From Salegentibacter maritimus (lineage in GTDB: Bacteria > Bacteroidota > Bacteroidia > Flavobacteriales > Flavobacteriaceae): 64,000 nt of DNA. Under the pieces are notes generated by a model, which saw only the letters and a list, made by a program, of their open reading frames with translations, searched no databases and was not told where the DNA came from. The DNA is taken from NCBI RefSeq assembly GCF_016236915.1, contig NZ_JAEHOK010000005.1:1-64000 (forward strand). The letters run 5' to 3'. A program made the position numbers and the translations under genes. Shown one piece after another: positions 26,851 to 36,624 of the stretch (positions within the stretch are counted from its first letter, which is position 1; the number at the start of each line of letters is the position of its first letter).

Positions 26851-26880
26851 GTTATTGTGGTTTTTATAATCTACTTAAAT

Positions 26881-26979
26881 TTTATTGGCATCGCCAAAGG
26901 TTATAATACCCCAGTCTTGCCTTTAAATTAAAAAATTGTTTCCAACGAATGCCTCGTGGGCTTTCCCCGAGGTAGTTTA
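26881..26979 (-). repeat. Family B repeat, full copy (minus orientation)
   Basis: Read on the minus strand it starts TAAACTACCTCGGGGAAAGCC, where the TAA is the stop codon of the S8 peptidase gene, and ends with TTGGCGATGCCAATAAAA. It matches 12017-12117 and 49268-49368. Confidence 0.75.
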
Positions 26980-28650
26980 CTTGGTTTGAGAGGCTAAAAT
27001 AAGGGCATTGTAAAGGTTTACCATTTTACCTGACTTAGATAATTCTTTAAAGTCCTGCACGTTGTTTCTGTCCCCTCCTACAATTACATCGGCATTAGTA
27101 GTTAAGCCACTATCCATAATTATTTGCTTTACCTGTGCAGCGCTTAATTTTGGATAAAAAGAGCGAATAATTGCTGCTACCCCGGCTACAGCAGGTGCAG
27201 CCATAGAAGTACCCTGTAGGTATTCGTATTCATTATTTGGGGTTGTAGACCAAATTTTAGTTCCCGGAGCAAAAACATCTACGTTTGTTTTCCCGTAGTT
27301 AGAGAAATTAGCCAATAATTGTGCGCCATAATCAAAATTAAGAGCACCTACCGTTAAAAAGTTATTTGCGATTTCCTGAGGGGCTTCAGGGTTTTGATCG
27401 TTTGGATAAACGGTATTTTCATCTAAATTAAGGCTTTCATTTCCTCCGGCATTTACAATTAATACATCATTTTTTTCAGCATATTTAATGGCTTCTATTA
27501 CCCATTCAGGATTTGGCGAAAAGTATTTTCCGAAGCTGGTATTAATCACTTTTGCACCATTATCTAATGCATAACGAATAGCCAGGGCAATATCTTTATC
27601 GTATTCATCTCCATCTGGCACTGCACGTATAGCCATAATTTCCACATTATTGGCTACCCCGTTTATGCCAATATTATTGTTTCTTTCTGCAGCAATAATT
27701 CCGGCTACGTGAGTACCGTGTTTGAGGTCTTCTTTCTCTGGATCAGGTCCCATAACATTGCCGTTACCGTATTTGGTATCGGTAATATCGTAAGGATCGT
27801 CTCCTACGGGAGCACGGCCATCCAGTTCTAAATTAAAATGGGTGTCCAATCTACCGTCATAATAGGCAATACCTTCATCTAATTCTTCCAGCGCTTCGGG
27901 AATATTTTCATTTACGTTATTCTGAATTTGCTGTAACATAGCTTTATATTGCGCCATTTGCCCTGTAGCTTGCATGTCATTAAGCTCTTCTATAGTGTAA
28001 TTCTCTTTACCAAGTTGCGAAGAAACAGCCTGGTGTGCAGCTACCAATTGTTTTTTTATTTGCTCATATTGATTTCTATTTTGAACCGTTTCCTGGTACT
28101 CTTTTTCGTACTCCTGTTTAGCTTCCTGGTAGTAGATAAATTCGGCGCGATCTGCTGTGCTTATAGAACTTGCGGTTTTCCCTTCATATTTTGGTTTTAA
28201 GCGCTTATAAATTCGGGTATATTCCATATTTTCCTTTACAGCATCCCCCAGGAAGTTCCAACCGTGTACATCGTCTATATAACCGTTGTTATCGTCGTCT
28301 TTTCCATTTCCGGGAATTTCATCGGTATTGGTCCAAAGAACACCTTCAAGATCTTCGTGCTCAATATCAACCCCACTGTCTATTACGGCCACAATGGTTT
28401 TTTGTCCCTTATTATTTTTAATTATTTCTGAATAAGCCTTTTCAACACTCATTCCGGGAATAGTGTCGGTTACAAGATCGGCACCCCCCCAGCCTTTTAG
28501 TTGGGTTTCAGTAAGATCATCTATTTTAAGTGGAATTGAATCTATATTGGCTATTGGGGTAGAAACTATTTTGGGTGAGCCACTTCCGCAGGAAGCCAAA
28601 ATAAGCGCGCTTCCCATAGCTAATGCAGGTTTTAAAAAAGGTATCTTCAT
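26977..28650 (-). CDS. Subtilisin-like (S8) serine protease lipoprotein
   Basis: 557 residues with a lipoprotein signal (LILASC, Cys near residue 21). The catalytic triad is split across the chain: Asp91 in VIDSGVD, His in HGTHVAG (about 313) and Ser in GTSMAAPAVAG (about 497). An insertion of roughly 130 residues rich in charged helix (about 150-285) separates the Asp and His segments, which is large for the family but known in Bacteroidota. It probably acts in the periplasm or at the outer membrane. The stop codon coincides with the start of a family B repeat. Confidence 0.93.
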   Translation of the reverse strand: MKIPFLKPALAMGSALILASCGSGSPKIVSTPIANIDSIPLKIDDLTETQLKGWGGADLVTDTIPGMSVEKAYSEIIKNNKGQKTIVAVIDSGVDIEHEDLEGVLWTNTDEIPGNGKDDDNNGYIDDVHGWNFLGDAVKENMEYTRIYKRLKPKYEGKTASSISTADRAEFIYYQEAKQEYEKEYQETVQNRNQYEQIKKQLVAAHQAVSSQLGKENYTIEELNDMQATGQMAQYKAMLQQIQNNVNENIPEALEELDEGIAYYDGRLDTHFNLELDGRAPVGDDPYDITDTKYGNGNVMGPDPEKEDLKHGTHVAGIIAAERNNNIGINGVANNVEIMAIRAVPDGDEYDKDIALAIRYALDNGAKVINTSFGKYFSPNPEWVIEAIKYAEKNDVLIVNAGGNESLNLDENTVYPNDQNPEAPQEIANNFLTVGALNFDYGAQLLANFSNYGKTNVDVFAPGTKIWSTTPNNEYEYLQGTSMAAPAVAGVAAIIRSFYPKLSAAQVKQIIMDSGLTTNADVIVGGDRNNVQDFKELSKSGKMVNLYNALILASQTK

Positions 28651-28689
28651 TATTTATATAAATTGTTTAATATTTACTAATGGAATTAT

Positions 28690-29553
28690 TTAATTGAAAA
28701 GTTGGTTAAAAGTAAAGCTTTTGTCCAGCCTAACTCCTTTTTCGGTGTTTTTTAAAGTGATAATCTCATTATGCGCATCGTGTTCCAGGAACAAATAATA
28801 CTTTTCATCGGCCGCTTTTTTCAAGAATTTTTCTTTTTCAGACAATGTAAGTAATGGCCGGGTATCATAACCCATTACATAAGGTAATGGAATATGACCT
28901 GTGGTAGGCAATAAATCAGCCATAAAAACAAGGTTTTTATCTTTGTATTTAATGTGAGGTATCATTTGTTTATCGGTATGTCCATCTACAAACAATACGC
29001 CAAAATTAAATTCCTGCGCTGCTGTAAAATTTTCATTTTCCTTACGATTTAAAAAATGAAGTTGGCCACTTTCTTCCATGGGCAATATATTTTCGGGCAG
29101 AAACGAGGCTTTTTCACGGGCATTGGGTTCTGTAGCCCATTTCCAGTGTTCTTTATTGCTCCAAAATTTCGCGTTTTTAAAAGCTGGTTCATAACCGGTT
29201 TTATCTCTGTTCCATTGTATGGCACCCCCCACATGGTCAAAATGAAGGTGGGTTAAAAACACATCGGTAATATCGTCGCGATGAAACCCGTATTTTTTAA
29301 GAGATTTATCTATAGAATGTTCGCCCCAGGGATAATAATAACCAAAGAATTTTTCACTTTGTTTATCGCCCATCCCAGTATCTATAAGCGTAAGTTTATC
29401 GCCATCTTCAATTAAGAGGCAGCGCGCTGCCATATCTATCATATTATTAGAATCGGCCGGATTTGTTCGGTTCCAAAGGCTTTTAGGTACAACCCCAAAC
29501 ATAGCACCACCATCCAGTTTAAAATTTCCTGATTCTATAGGATATAATTTCAT
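28690..29553 (-). CDS. MBL-fold metallo-hydrolase
   Basis: 287 residues of the metallo-beta-lactamase fold. The metal-binding motif THLHFDHVGG (about residues 107-116) fits HxHxDH, with further ligands in DGHTDKQM and the late EHDAH. LIDTGMG near residue 58 is the typical early strand. The arrangement resembles the group annotated as AHL-lactonase or AttM-like hydrolases, but the substrate cannot be told. No signal peptide, so probably cytoplasmic. It starts 40 bases upstream of the S8 gene start. Confidence 0.87.
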   Translation of the reverse strand: MKLYPIESGNFKLDGGAMFGVVPKSLWNRTNPADSNNMIDMAARCLLIEDGDKLTLIDTGMGDKQSEKFFGYYYPWGEHSIDKSLKKYGFHRDDITDVFLTHLHFDHVGGAIQWNRDKTGYEPAFKNAKFWSNKEHWKWATEPNAREKASFLPENILPMEESGQLHFLNRKENENFTAAQEFNFGVLFVDGHTDKQMIPHIKYKDKNLVFMADLLPTTGHIPLPYVMGYDTRPLLTLSEKEKFLKKAADEKYYLFLEHDAHNEIITLKNTEKGVRLDKSFTFNQLFN

Positions 29554-29687
29554 AAGCTTTAATTTAGGTTTTGCAAATTACTAAAAGCAATACACATGCA
29601 CTGCTAAAATTCTGTTAGCAGGCATGTTTTAAAGCTTAAAGTTAAGAGTAAAACGCATCGCGACAAGATAACGAGTCTAAAACGAAA

Positions 29688-29727
29688 GTTTTATTGGTAC
29701 CGCCAAAGGCTACAATACCCCATTGTA
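29688..29727 (-). repeat. Family B repeat, partial (right end, minus orientation)
   Basis: On the minus strand GGGGTATTGTAGCCTTTGGCGGTACCAATAAAAC repeats the end of the full family B copies, downstream of the antiporter gene that ends at 29760. Confidence 0.55.
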
Positions 29728-29759
29728 AAATTTCAGTTTATTGGCTTACAGTTAAAAAA

Positions 29760-31544
29760 CTATTCTAAATAGATCACTTTTTCACCTTCGGTAATTGTAT
29801 CGTTGTAATGGAAAGGCCTTATAACACCTTCGGTATTAACTATAAAAAACGGCAAAATAGAATCTTTATCCCCTTTATGTTCTTTAACCCATTGGCGGGT
29901 AGAGATTTCTTCTTTAATGGTTAAGGTGTGTTCTTTAAAGTCTCCATTGCTAATTTTTAATGCCCAGGGTTCCAGTTCGGTTTTATTTGCAAAAAGTGAA
30001 GTTGCCTTAATTTTGTCTAGCATATTTACATCTGTACCGGTTTCACTGGGAGATACCAAAACAATTTTATTGGGAATATAAAATGCATCATCGGCAAGTT
30101 GTGCGGCAAGGTAATTTATTTCACTATTCCCGGTAAGGCCAATAAAGGTGCCTTTTTCTATGGCGTTTGCATCTTCAAAGGTTTCTTCTTTTAGAATATT
30201 ACCATACATACTGTTGAAGCCTTGTTTTTTAGCTTCAGCCACCATTTCCCGGTTAGCATCTATAAGTACCACTTCATTTTTATTCTGAAGTTTTTTTGCC
30301 ATGTATAATCCAAGCGGGTTGGCACCTAAAATAATATAACCATTTCTGGATTCCTGGTGTACCAATTCGTTTCTACTCCTTAGCCATTTTGTAGTCCAGG
30401 TTAATAATAACGGAACTGTTAATGTGGTGAAAATGGCCATAAAAACCAGTATAGAAAAGATCTCACTGTTTATAATACCCATTTGTAAGCCAATACCTGC
30501 AATAATAATTTCTACAGCACCACGCCCATTCATTCCGGTTCCTACCGCAATACCTTCGCGCCAGCCATAACCACTGGGAAGGTAAAACAAGGCTGTACCG
30601 AATATTTTTCCTACCATGGCCATTAAGGTAACAACAATAAGCATTGCAAGGTCTGTTTGAAAGACCTCCAGGGTTACATTAAATCCTGCGGAAACAAAGA
30701 ATATAGGAGCCAAAAAACCTATGGAAATATCGTGAAATATGTTGTTAATGTCTTTAGAAATTTGGCGATTAAACACACCATCCCTAATAAACAAACCAGC
30801 CATAAAGGCTCCTAAAATACTGTGTAAACCGGCTACTTCAGCTAGTTCTGAAAAACCTAAAACAATAATGAGAATTAGGGTAAAATGAAGTGTACGGCTA
30901 TTAATTTTGGATTCCATTAAAAACCTACCCAATAATGGTAAAAGGTAGATCCCTGCCAGTGCTGTAAAAACAAAAAATAAGATAGCTTTTCCTGCAACCC
31001 AGGCCAGTCCAAGCGTGTCTATACTTCCTGCATCTACATAACTTATAATTCCGGCAAAAATCACCAGTGCAAGGGTATCAGAAATAAGTGCCCCGGCCAT
31101 AAGTACGTATGCTATACGGGTATTGAGTAATTTTAAATCTACTAAAATTCGACTTTTGGTAGCTAAAGAAGTGACTGCTACGGCTATGGCTACAAAAATG
31201 GCAGCCATTTGGGTTCCGCCAAAATATATAATAGTGTAATAACCTAATACAAAAGGAACTATAAACCCGCCAATAGCAGCTAAAAGTCCTGGCCAAGAGG
31301 CTTTTCCAAGATCCCTAAAATTAATTTCCATGCCTATATAAACCATAAGTAGAATAATTCCTACTTCGGCCAGCACATTAATCATTTCTGAAGTTTCGAG
31401 TAGTCCCAACATGGCAGGACCTAACACGATTCCTATAATTAATTCGCCTAAAATAGCAGGATAGCCCAGTTTTTTGGCTGCCGATCCGCCTAACCAGGCA
31501 CTTGCTAAAATGATCAGTAAATTGAGAATATTTAATTCTTCCAT
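29760..31544 (-). CDS. CPA2-type cation/proton antiporter with RCK (TrkA-N) domain
   Basis: 594 residues: about 12 membrane segments of the Na+/H+ exchanger fold (residues 5-385), then an NAD-binding RCK_N domain (about 405-520, nucleotide motif GANPLG) and a short C-terminal domain. KefB/KefC-like proteins exchange K+ or Na+ for protons, and the RCK domain gates them by nucleotide or ligand binding. ATG at 31542-31544 (MEELN) is used; a TTG six codons upstream would put polar residues before the first membrane segment. It is divergent to a second RCK antiporter with 190 bases between them. Confidence 0.9.
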   Translation of the reverse strand: MEELNILNLLIILASAWLGGSAAKKLGYPAILGELIIGIVLGPAMLGLLETSEMINVLAEVGIILLMVYIGMEINFRDLGKASWPGLLAAIGGFIVPFVLGYYTIIYFGGTQMAAIFVAIAVAVTSLATKSRILVDLKLLNTRIAYVLMAGALISDTLALVIFAGIISYVDAGSIDTLGLAWVAGKAILFFVFTALAGIYLLPLLGRFLMESKINSRTLHFTLILIIVLGFSELAEVAGLHSILGAFMAGLFIRDGVFNRQISKDINNIFHDISIGFLAPIFFVSAGFNVTLEVFQTDLAMLIVVTLMAMVGKIFGTALFYLPSGYGWREGIAVGTGMNGRGAVEIIIAGIGLQMGIINSEIFSILVFMAIFTTLTVPLLLTWTTKWLRSRNELVHQESRNGYIILGANPLGLYMAKKLQNKNEVVLIDANREMVAEAKKQGFNSMYGNILKEETFEDANAIEKGTFIGLTGNSEINYLAAQLADDAFYIPNKIVLVSPSETGTDVNMLDKIKATSLFANKTELEPWALKISNGDFKEHTLTIKEEISTRQWVKEHKGDKDSILPFFIVNTEGVIRPFHYNDTITEGEKVIYLE

Positions 31545-31691
31545 AGAACAAAATTTAGACAATTAAGGCTACAAAATATTACTATTTTCACAATATATAG
31601 GTGAATACCTGAAATAAATGGAAGTGAAAATAAAAAAAAGTTTTTTTATTTTAAAAAACCTGAATTCCTTATATACTTGCGGTTAAATCGA

Positions 31692-31709
31692 GCTATTTTT
31701 GTAAATAGC
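31692..31709. promoter_or_regulatory. Perfect dyad over a promoter box between two antiporters
   Basis: GCTATTT-TTGT-AAATAGC, a 7-base perfect inverted repeat, overlaps a TATTTTTG (31694-31701) -7 box 33 bases before the plus-strand antiporter. It is a plausible operator for the divergent pair, or simply a leader hairpin. Confidence 0.45.
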
Positions 31710-31734
31710 AATTTATAGCTAAAACAGTGTACAC

Positions 31735-33645
31735 ATGTTAGAACTGGCAAGTTTGGTAATATTGGGGATCCTGGCGCAGTGGTTAGCCTGGAAAATTAAA
31801 ACCCCGGCAATTTTACCACTGATATTAATTGGGCTTTTGGTAGGGCCTATTTCAACATTAATTAGTGAAGATGGAACCAAGTGGGTTGAACCTATTTGGA
31901 ACGGTACCGAAGGTTTATTCCCGGGAGAAAGCCTTTTTTACTTTGTATCTCTTGCTATTTCAGTAATTCTTTTTGAAGGGGGATTAACTCTTAGAAAGAG
32001 CGAAGTTGGCAATATTGGTCCTGTAATTTTAAAATTAATTAGCGTGGGCACCATAGTAACTTTTTTAGGTGCCGGTCTTGCAGCGCATTTTATTTTTGAT
32101 CTCACCTGGCAAATATCCTTCTTATTCTCGGCATTAATTATAGTAACCGGCCCTACGGTAATCGCTCCTATCCTACGAAATATTCCATTAAAAACCCATG
32201 TTTCATCTATTTTGAAATGGGAAGGAATACTTATAGATCCCATTGGTGCGCTTATTTCTGTACTTATGTTTGAATTTATTAGGGTTGAAGGTGGACAGGA
32301 CTTTACACAAACGGCCTTAATTGAATTTGGTAAAATCTTACTGTTTGGCTTTACTTTTGGCTTTACTTTCGCCCATTTATTGGCTTTCTTGATTAAAAAG
32401 CAAATTATTCCACATTATTTACTAAATGTTTTTACCCTGGCAACCGTTCTTGGCGTTTTTGTTATGGCCGATATGTTTGCACACGAAAGTGGCCTTTTAG
32501 CGGTGGTAATTATGGGAATGGTAATGGGAAATAAGGATCTGCCAAACATTAAAGAGTTATTGTATTTTAAGGAATCCCTTAGTGTTTTACTTATTTCAAT
32601 TTTATTTATACTACTAGCTGCAAACATTGAAGTAGAGGAGCTCTTGCTTATATTTAACTGGAACTCGCTTATTTTATTTGGAATAGTAGCACTATTGGTG
32701 AGACCAATAGGTGTAATTTTAAGTTCCCTTGGTTCTGGTTTAAAAGTTAATGAAGTGGCTTTTATAAGCTGGGTAGGCCCCAGGGGTATTGTGGCCGCAG
32801 GTATAGCATCGTTATTTGGACTGCGCCTGGCTCGTGAAGGTATTGAAGGCGCCGAATATATTACGCCACTGGTGTTTATGATTGTACTTTGCTCGGTTTT
32901 ATTAAATGCGGCTACAGCAAGGCTTTTTGCACGTTTAGTAGGGGTTTTTATTAAAGATTCTCAGGGAGTTTTAATAATTGGTGCTTCTTCAATTTCAAGA
33001 TTAATAGGGAAATATTTACAGGATAATAAACGCCATGTAGTGCTGTTGGATAACAATTCAGATAATGTTAAAAAAGCACGGAAACTGGGAATTGAAGCTA
33101 TTGAGGGGAGTGTCTTTTCAGATGATTTGATGAATAATATCGAGTTGAATGACATTGGTTACCTTATGGCAATGACCGGAAACAGCGATATTAATAAAAC
33201 CGCCATCGCAAAGTTTAAAAAACAATTTGGTGAGAATGGTTCTTTTAGGCTTATTACTGCAGATGAAATGAATAATCCGGAAAAGAACCCAACCGAAGGC
33301 CTGTTTTCACATACCGATGATTATATAAAACTTACGGATGTTTCTAGAAATTATCCAAAAATTCATGAAGTAGCGCTTAATAGTAAGGAGCATTACGAAG
33401 GACTTATAGAGATTTCTAAAACCGATACAGATATTATTCCGCTTTTTGTGAAAAGTAAGAATGGAAATTTAACTATTATACCATCCCACAGCTCTGAAGT
33501 TGAAATAGAAGAGGGATATCAATTGGTTTATCTTGGTAAGAAAATTCAAAGAGAAGAGGAAGTTGAAGAGGCTTATGATGAAACGATAGACGATTCAGAG
33601 ACAGAAGAAGAAATAAAAACAAAGAATGAGCAGGAAAGTAACTAA
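31735..33645 (+). CDS. CPA1/NhaP-type sodium:proton antiporter with RCK domain
   Basis: 636 residues: 12-13 membrane segments of the NhaP/CPA1 type (residues 1-405), with the conserved ion-binding region around FEGGLTLR (about residue 80) and the long GPTVIAPILR segment (about 140). An RCK_N-type Rossmann domain follows (about 408-525, motif IIGASSISR). The very acidic tail (EEEVEEAYDET...) is hydrophilic. It likely exchanges Na+ or K+ for H+ in pH and salt homeostasis, as suits a marine cell. The last codon overlaps the convergent yebC gene by 4 bases. Confidence 0.9.
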   Translation: MLELASLVILGILAQWLAWKIKTPAILPLILIGLLVGPISTLISEDGTKWVEPIWNGTEGLFPGESLFYFVSLAISVILFEGGLTLRKSEVGNIGPVILKLISVGTIVTFLGAGLAAHFIFDLTWQISFLFSALIIVTGPTVIAPILRNIPLKTHVSSILKWEGILIDPIGALISVLMFEFIRVEGGQDFTQTALIEFGKILLFGFTFGFTFAHLLAFLIKKQIIPHYLLNVFTLATVLGVFVMADMFAHESGLLAVVIMGMVMGNKDLPNIKELLYFKESLSVLLISILFILLAANIEVEELLLIFNWNSLILFGIVALLVRPIGVILSSLGSGLKVNEVAFISWVGPRGIVAAGIASLFGLRLAREGIEGAEYITPLVFMIVLCSVLLNAATARLFARLVGVFIKDSQGVLIIGASSISRLIGKYLQDNKRHVVLLDNNSDNVKKARKLGIEAIEGSVFSDDLMNNIELNDIGYLMAMTGNSDINKTAIAKFKKQFGENGSFRLITADEMNNPEKNPTEGLFSHTDDYIKLTDVSRNYPKIHEVALNSKEHYEGLIEISKTDTDIIPLFVKSKNGNLTIIPSHSSEVEIEEGYQLVYLGKKIQREEEVEEAYDETIDDSETEEEIKTKNEQESN

Positions 33646-34403
33646 TCTTCCTGCTCTAATTCTGCTACTAACGCATCGGTGATTTCCATATTGTGATAAA
33701 CATTCTGGACATCGTCGTCGTCTTCAAATTTTTCTGCGAGGCTTAGTATTTTTTTTGCATCATCTATTGGTAATTCTAAGGTATTCATAGGAATACGTTG
33801 AACTTCAGAAGATTTAACCTCTATATCCAATTCTTCTAATTTAGCCGCCATTAATCCAAAATCGGTAAAATCGGTATAGATTGTAATAAAATCATCTTCT
33901 TTTTCAATTTTTGAAGCACCACCTTCAATAAGTTCCAGTTCAAATTCTTCCAAATCCATTGCTATTTTTTCTCTCTCAATGGCAAAAACTCCTTTTTTGT
34001 CAAAAAGAAACTCTAATGAACCGTTGGTACCAAGGTTTCCGCCATTTTTTGAAAATATAGAGCGTACCGAAGCTACCGTACGGTTGGTATTATCTGTAGT
34101 ACATTCAATAAAAAATGCTATTCCGTTAGGGCCATATCCTTCAAAAGTTACCAGTTCATAATTATCGGCATCAGCTCCGCTAGCCTTCTTTATAGCGCGT
34201 TCTATGGTGTCTTTGGGCATATTTACACCCTTGGCATTGGCAATGGCATTACGCAAGCCGGGATTAGCTTCAGGGTCTGGCCCGCCACCTTCTTTTACCG
34301 CTACACTAATTTCCTTGATTGCCCTGGTAAATTGCTTTGCTCGTTTTTTATCCTGCGCCCCTTTACGGTGCTTTATATTTGCCCATTTACTATGTCCGGC
34401 CAT
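33642..34403 (-). CDS. yebC: YebC/PmpR-family protein (TACO1 homologue)
   Basis: 253 residues with the strongly conserved start AGHSKWANIKHRKGAQDKKR. The TACO1/YebC family was long annotated as transcriptional regulators and is now linked to translation of difficult (proline-rich) sequences. GSLEFLFDKKGVF and the EGGASKIEKEDD block are in the expected places. The stop overlaps the convergent antiporter gene by 4 bases. It lies 108 bases downstream of lepA, behind a terminator, so probably its own unit. Confidence 0.95.
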   Translation of the reverse strand: MAGHSKWANIKHRKGAQDKKRAKQFTRAIKEISVAVKEGGGPDPEANPGLRNAIANAKGVNMPKDTIERAIKKASGADADNYELVTFEGYGPNGIAFFIECTTDNTNRTVASVRSIFSKNGGNLGTNGSLEFLFDKKGVFAIEREKIAMDLEEFELELIEGGASKIEKEDDFITIYTDFTDFGLMAAKLEELDIEVKSSEVQRIPMNTLELPIDDAKKILSLAEKFEDDDDVQNVYHNMEITDALVAELEQED

Positions 34404-34455
34404 GGTATTTGAGTTTTAAATTGGTAGACTTACAAAATTAAGAAAATGTGGAAAA

Positions 34456-34488
34456 TAAAAAACCTCGCAGCAAGTGTGAGGTTTTTAT
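34456..34488 (-). terminator. Terminator after lepA
   Basis: AACCTCGCA pairs with TGTGAGGTT (one G-T pair) around a 5-base loop, flanked by an A run on the left and T run on the right. It lies just after the lepA stop on the minus strand. Confidence 0.8.
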
Positions 34489-34510
34489 CAATTTTTATAA
34501 GTTTTTAAGT

Positions 34511-36307
34511 TTAATCATTCAGCTTTAAAACTGCCATAAATGCTTCCTGTGGAATTTCAACATTTCCTACCTGTCTCATTCGTTTTTTACCTTTTTTCTG
34601 CTTTTCCAGAAGCTTTCTTTTACGGGAAATATCACCTCCATAACATTTTGCGGTCACATCTTTTCTAAGTGCCTTTACCGTTTCACGGGCAATAATTTTA
34701 GAACCTATAGCCGCCTGTATTGGAATATCAAACTGTTGTCTTGGAATTAATTCTTTTAACTTTTCACACATTTTCTTTCCAATATCGTAGGCGTTATCTA
34801 CGTGTAGTAAGGCAGAAAGTGCATCAACAATATTTCCATTAAGTAAAACATCTACTTTTACAAGTTTAGACTGTCGCATTCCTATTGGAGAATAATCAAA
34901 GGAAGCATAACCTCTGGAAACCGTTTTTAACCTGTCGTAAAAGTCAAAAACAATTTCGGCCAAAGGCATGTCAAAACTAAGTTCAACCCTTTCAGGAGTT
35001 AGGTAAACCTGGTTGGTGATTTCTCCTCTTTTTTCTATACAAAGCGACATTACATTCCCAACATAATCGGCTTTTGTAATGATGGTGGCTTTAATAAATG
35101 GCTCTTCTACCCGGTTTAGGGAAGAAGGTTCGGGTAAATCAGACGGGTTATTAACCAGAATTAGATCGTCTGGATTTTTATTGGTGTAGGCGTGGTAAGA
35201 CACGTTAGGTACGGTAGTAATTACCGTCATATCAAATTCACGCTCTAATCTTTCCTGAATAATTTCCAGGTGAAGCATTCCTAAAAAGCCACAACGGAAA
35301 CCAAAACCTAATGCGGCCGAACTTTCTGGTACAAATACTAAAGAAGCATCGTTAAGCTGGAGTTTCTCCATAGAACTTCTTAGCTCTTCATAATCTTCGG
35401 TGTCTACAGGGTAAATACCGGCAAATACCATAGGTTTTACATCCTCAAATCCTGCTACGGCTTCGGTGGTAGGGTTTTTGGCATCGGTAATGGTGTCACC
35501 AACTTTTACTTCCCGGGCGTCTTTAATTCCGGTAATTAGATACCCTACATCTCCTGTTTTTATTTCTTTACGCGGAAATTGCTTTAAACGTAAAGTTCCT
35601 ACTTCATCGGCAAAATAGTTCTTATTGGTCGCTACAAACTTTATGTTCTGGCCTTTTTTAATAGAACCGTTAATAACTCTAAAATAAGTCTCAACTCCAC
35701 GGAAAGGATTGTATACCGAGTCGAAAATAAGAGCTCTTAAAGGTGCATCTATTTTTCCGCTTGGAGGTGGAACTCTTGTAATGATTGCTTTTAAAATTTC
35801 TTCAATCCCCAAACCTGTCTTAGCACTGGCGGGAATAATGTCATCATGATCACACCCTAAAAGATCTACAATATCATCGCTTACCACTTCAGGATTGGCA
35901 CTTGGAAGGTCTACTTTATTAAGCACCGGAATAATTTCAAGATCGTGTTCCAGGGCTAAATATAGGTTAGAAATTGTTTGCGCCTGTATGCTTTGTGCGG
36001 CATCTACTATTAATAATGCCCCTTCACAGGCAGCGATAGAACGGGAAACTTCATAAGAAAAATCTACGTGTCCCGGAGTATCTATAAGGTTTAAAACATA
36101 TTTTTCGCCTTCATATTCATAATCCATCTGTATGGCGTGACTTTTAATGGTAATGCCACGTTCGCGTTCTAAATCCATACTATCCAGTAGCTGTTCCTGC
36201 TTTTCACGATCGGTCACTGAACCTGTAAAATCTAAAAGTCGATCTGCCAGGGTACTTTTTCCGTGGTCAATATGGGCGATTATACAGAAGTTTCTTATAT
36301 GCTTCAT
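34511..36307 (-). CDS. lepA: Elongation factor 4 (LepA)
   Basis: Translational GTPase that back-translocates or re-sets stalled ribosomes. 598 residues, as in E. coli (599). The P-loop [13 protein letters not shown] (residues about 11-23), the DTPGHVDF G3 motif (about 76) and NKVDLPSA (about 130) are all present, followed by the beta-barrel and EF-G-like domains. The LepA-specific C-terminus ending with [25 protein letters not shown] is complete. A TATATTTG box lies about 55 bases upstream. Confidence 0.97.
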   Translation of the reverse strand: MKHIRNFCIIAHIDHGKSTLADRLLDFTGSVTDREKQEQLLDSMDLERERGITIKSHAIQMDYEYEGEKYVLNLIDTPGHVDFSYEVSRSIAACEGALLIVDAAQSIQAQTISNLYLALEHDLEIIPVLNKVDLPSANPEVVSDDIVDLLGCDHDDIIPASAKTGLGIEEILKAIITRVPPPSGKIDAPLRALIFDSVYNPFRGVETYFRVINGSIKKGQNIKFVATNKNYFADEVGTLRLKQFPRKEIKTGDVGYLITGIKDAREVKVGDTITDAKNPTTEAVAGFEDVKPMVFAGIYPVDTEDYEELRSSMEKLQLNDASLVFVPESSAALGFGFRCGFLGMLHLEIIQERLEREFDMTVITTVPNVSYHAYTNKNPDDLILVNNPSDLPEPSSLNRVEEPFIKATIITKADYVGNVMSLCIEKRGEITNQVYLTPERVELSFDMPLAEIVFDFYDRLKTVSRGYASFDYSPIGMRQSKLVKVDVLLNGNIVDALSALLHVDNAYDIGKKMCEKLKELIPRQQFDIPIQAAIGSKIIARETVKALRKDVTAKCYGGDISRKRKLLEKQKKGKKRMRQVGNVEIPQEAFMAVLKLND

Positions 36308-36361
36308 CGGGTATTTTTAATAATTGAATTCCTAAATGGCTAATCAATAAATTTAAGTTTA

Positions 36362-36369
36362 CAAATATA
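36362..36369 (-). promoter_or_regulatory. -7 promoter box of lepA
   Basis: TATATTTG on the minus strand matches TAnnTTTG and lies about 55 bases before the lepA ATG. A TTG is found 15 bases upstream, slightly closer than usual. Confidence 0.5.
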
Positions 36370-36624
36370 GTTTATTTCATAGTCCAAAAAAGAAAGATAG
36401 AATATAAGAATTCTAAGAAATTTGAATCCCATACTATAGATTTTGAAATTTATTTAGATAAAAAAATATTGTAACTTTTAGTTAATTATAAAAAAACTTA
36501 CTTAAGTATACAGCAGTTGTAAAAAAGTTTCTTTTTTTTGTAGGAAACATTTTTGTTATAATTTTCAAAAAAGGCGTTAAGTTTAGCCTAAAATAAATAC
36601 TAATATTAATTAAGAAACACACTT
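36370..36624. other. Divergent intergenic region lepA / FHS transporter
   Basis: About 250 AT-rich bases with no gene. A 10-base perfect palindrome TACTTAAGTA lies at 36499-36508, and GTTGTAAAAAAG at about 36516 recalls the GTTGTAAAAAAC part of the dyad upstream of susC. No clear TAnnTTTG box for the transporter was found. Confidence 0.4.

Noticed and set aside
28690-29553. Naming the MBL-fold protein an AHL lactonase (quorum quenching)
   Set aside because: The HxHxDH motif is shared by many unrelated MBL hydrolases, and nothing in the neighbourhood supports acyl-homoserine lactone chemistry.
36516-36527. GTTGTAAAAAAG before the FHS transporter as a second DeoR operator
   Set aside because: Only one half of the susC dyad is matched and no facing arm is present; A-runs are common here, so it is noted but not claimed.
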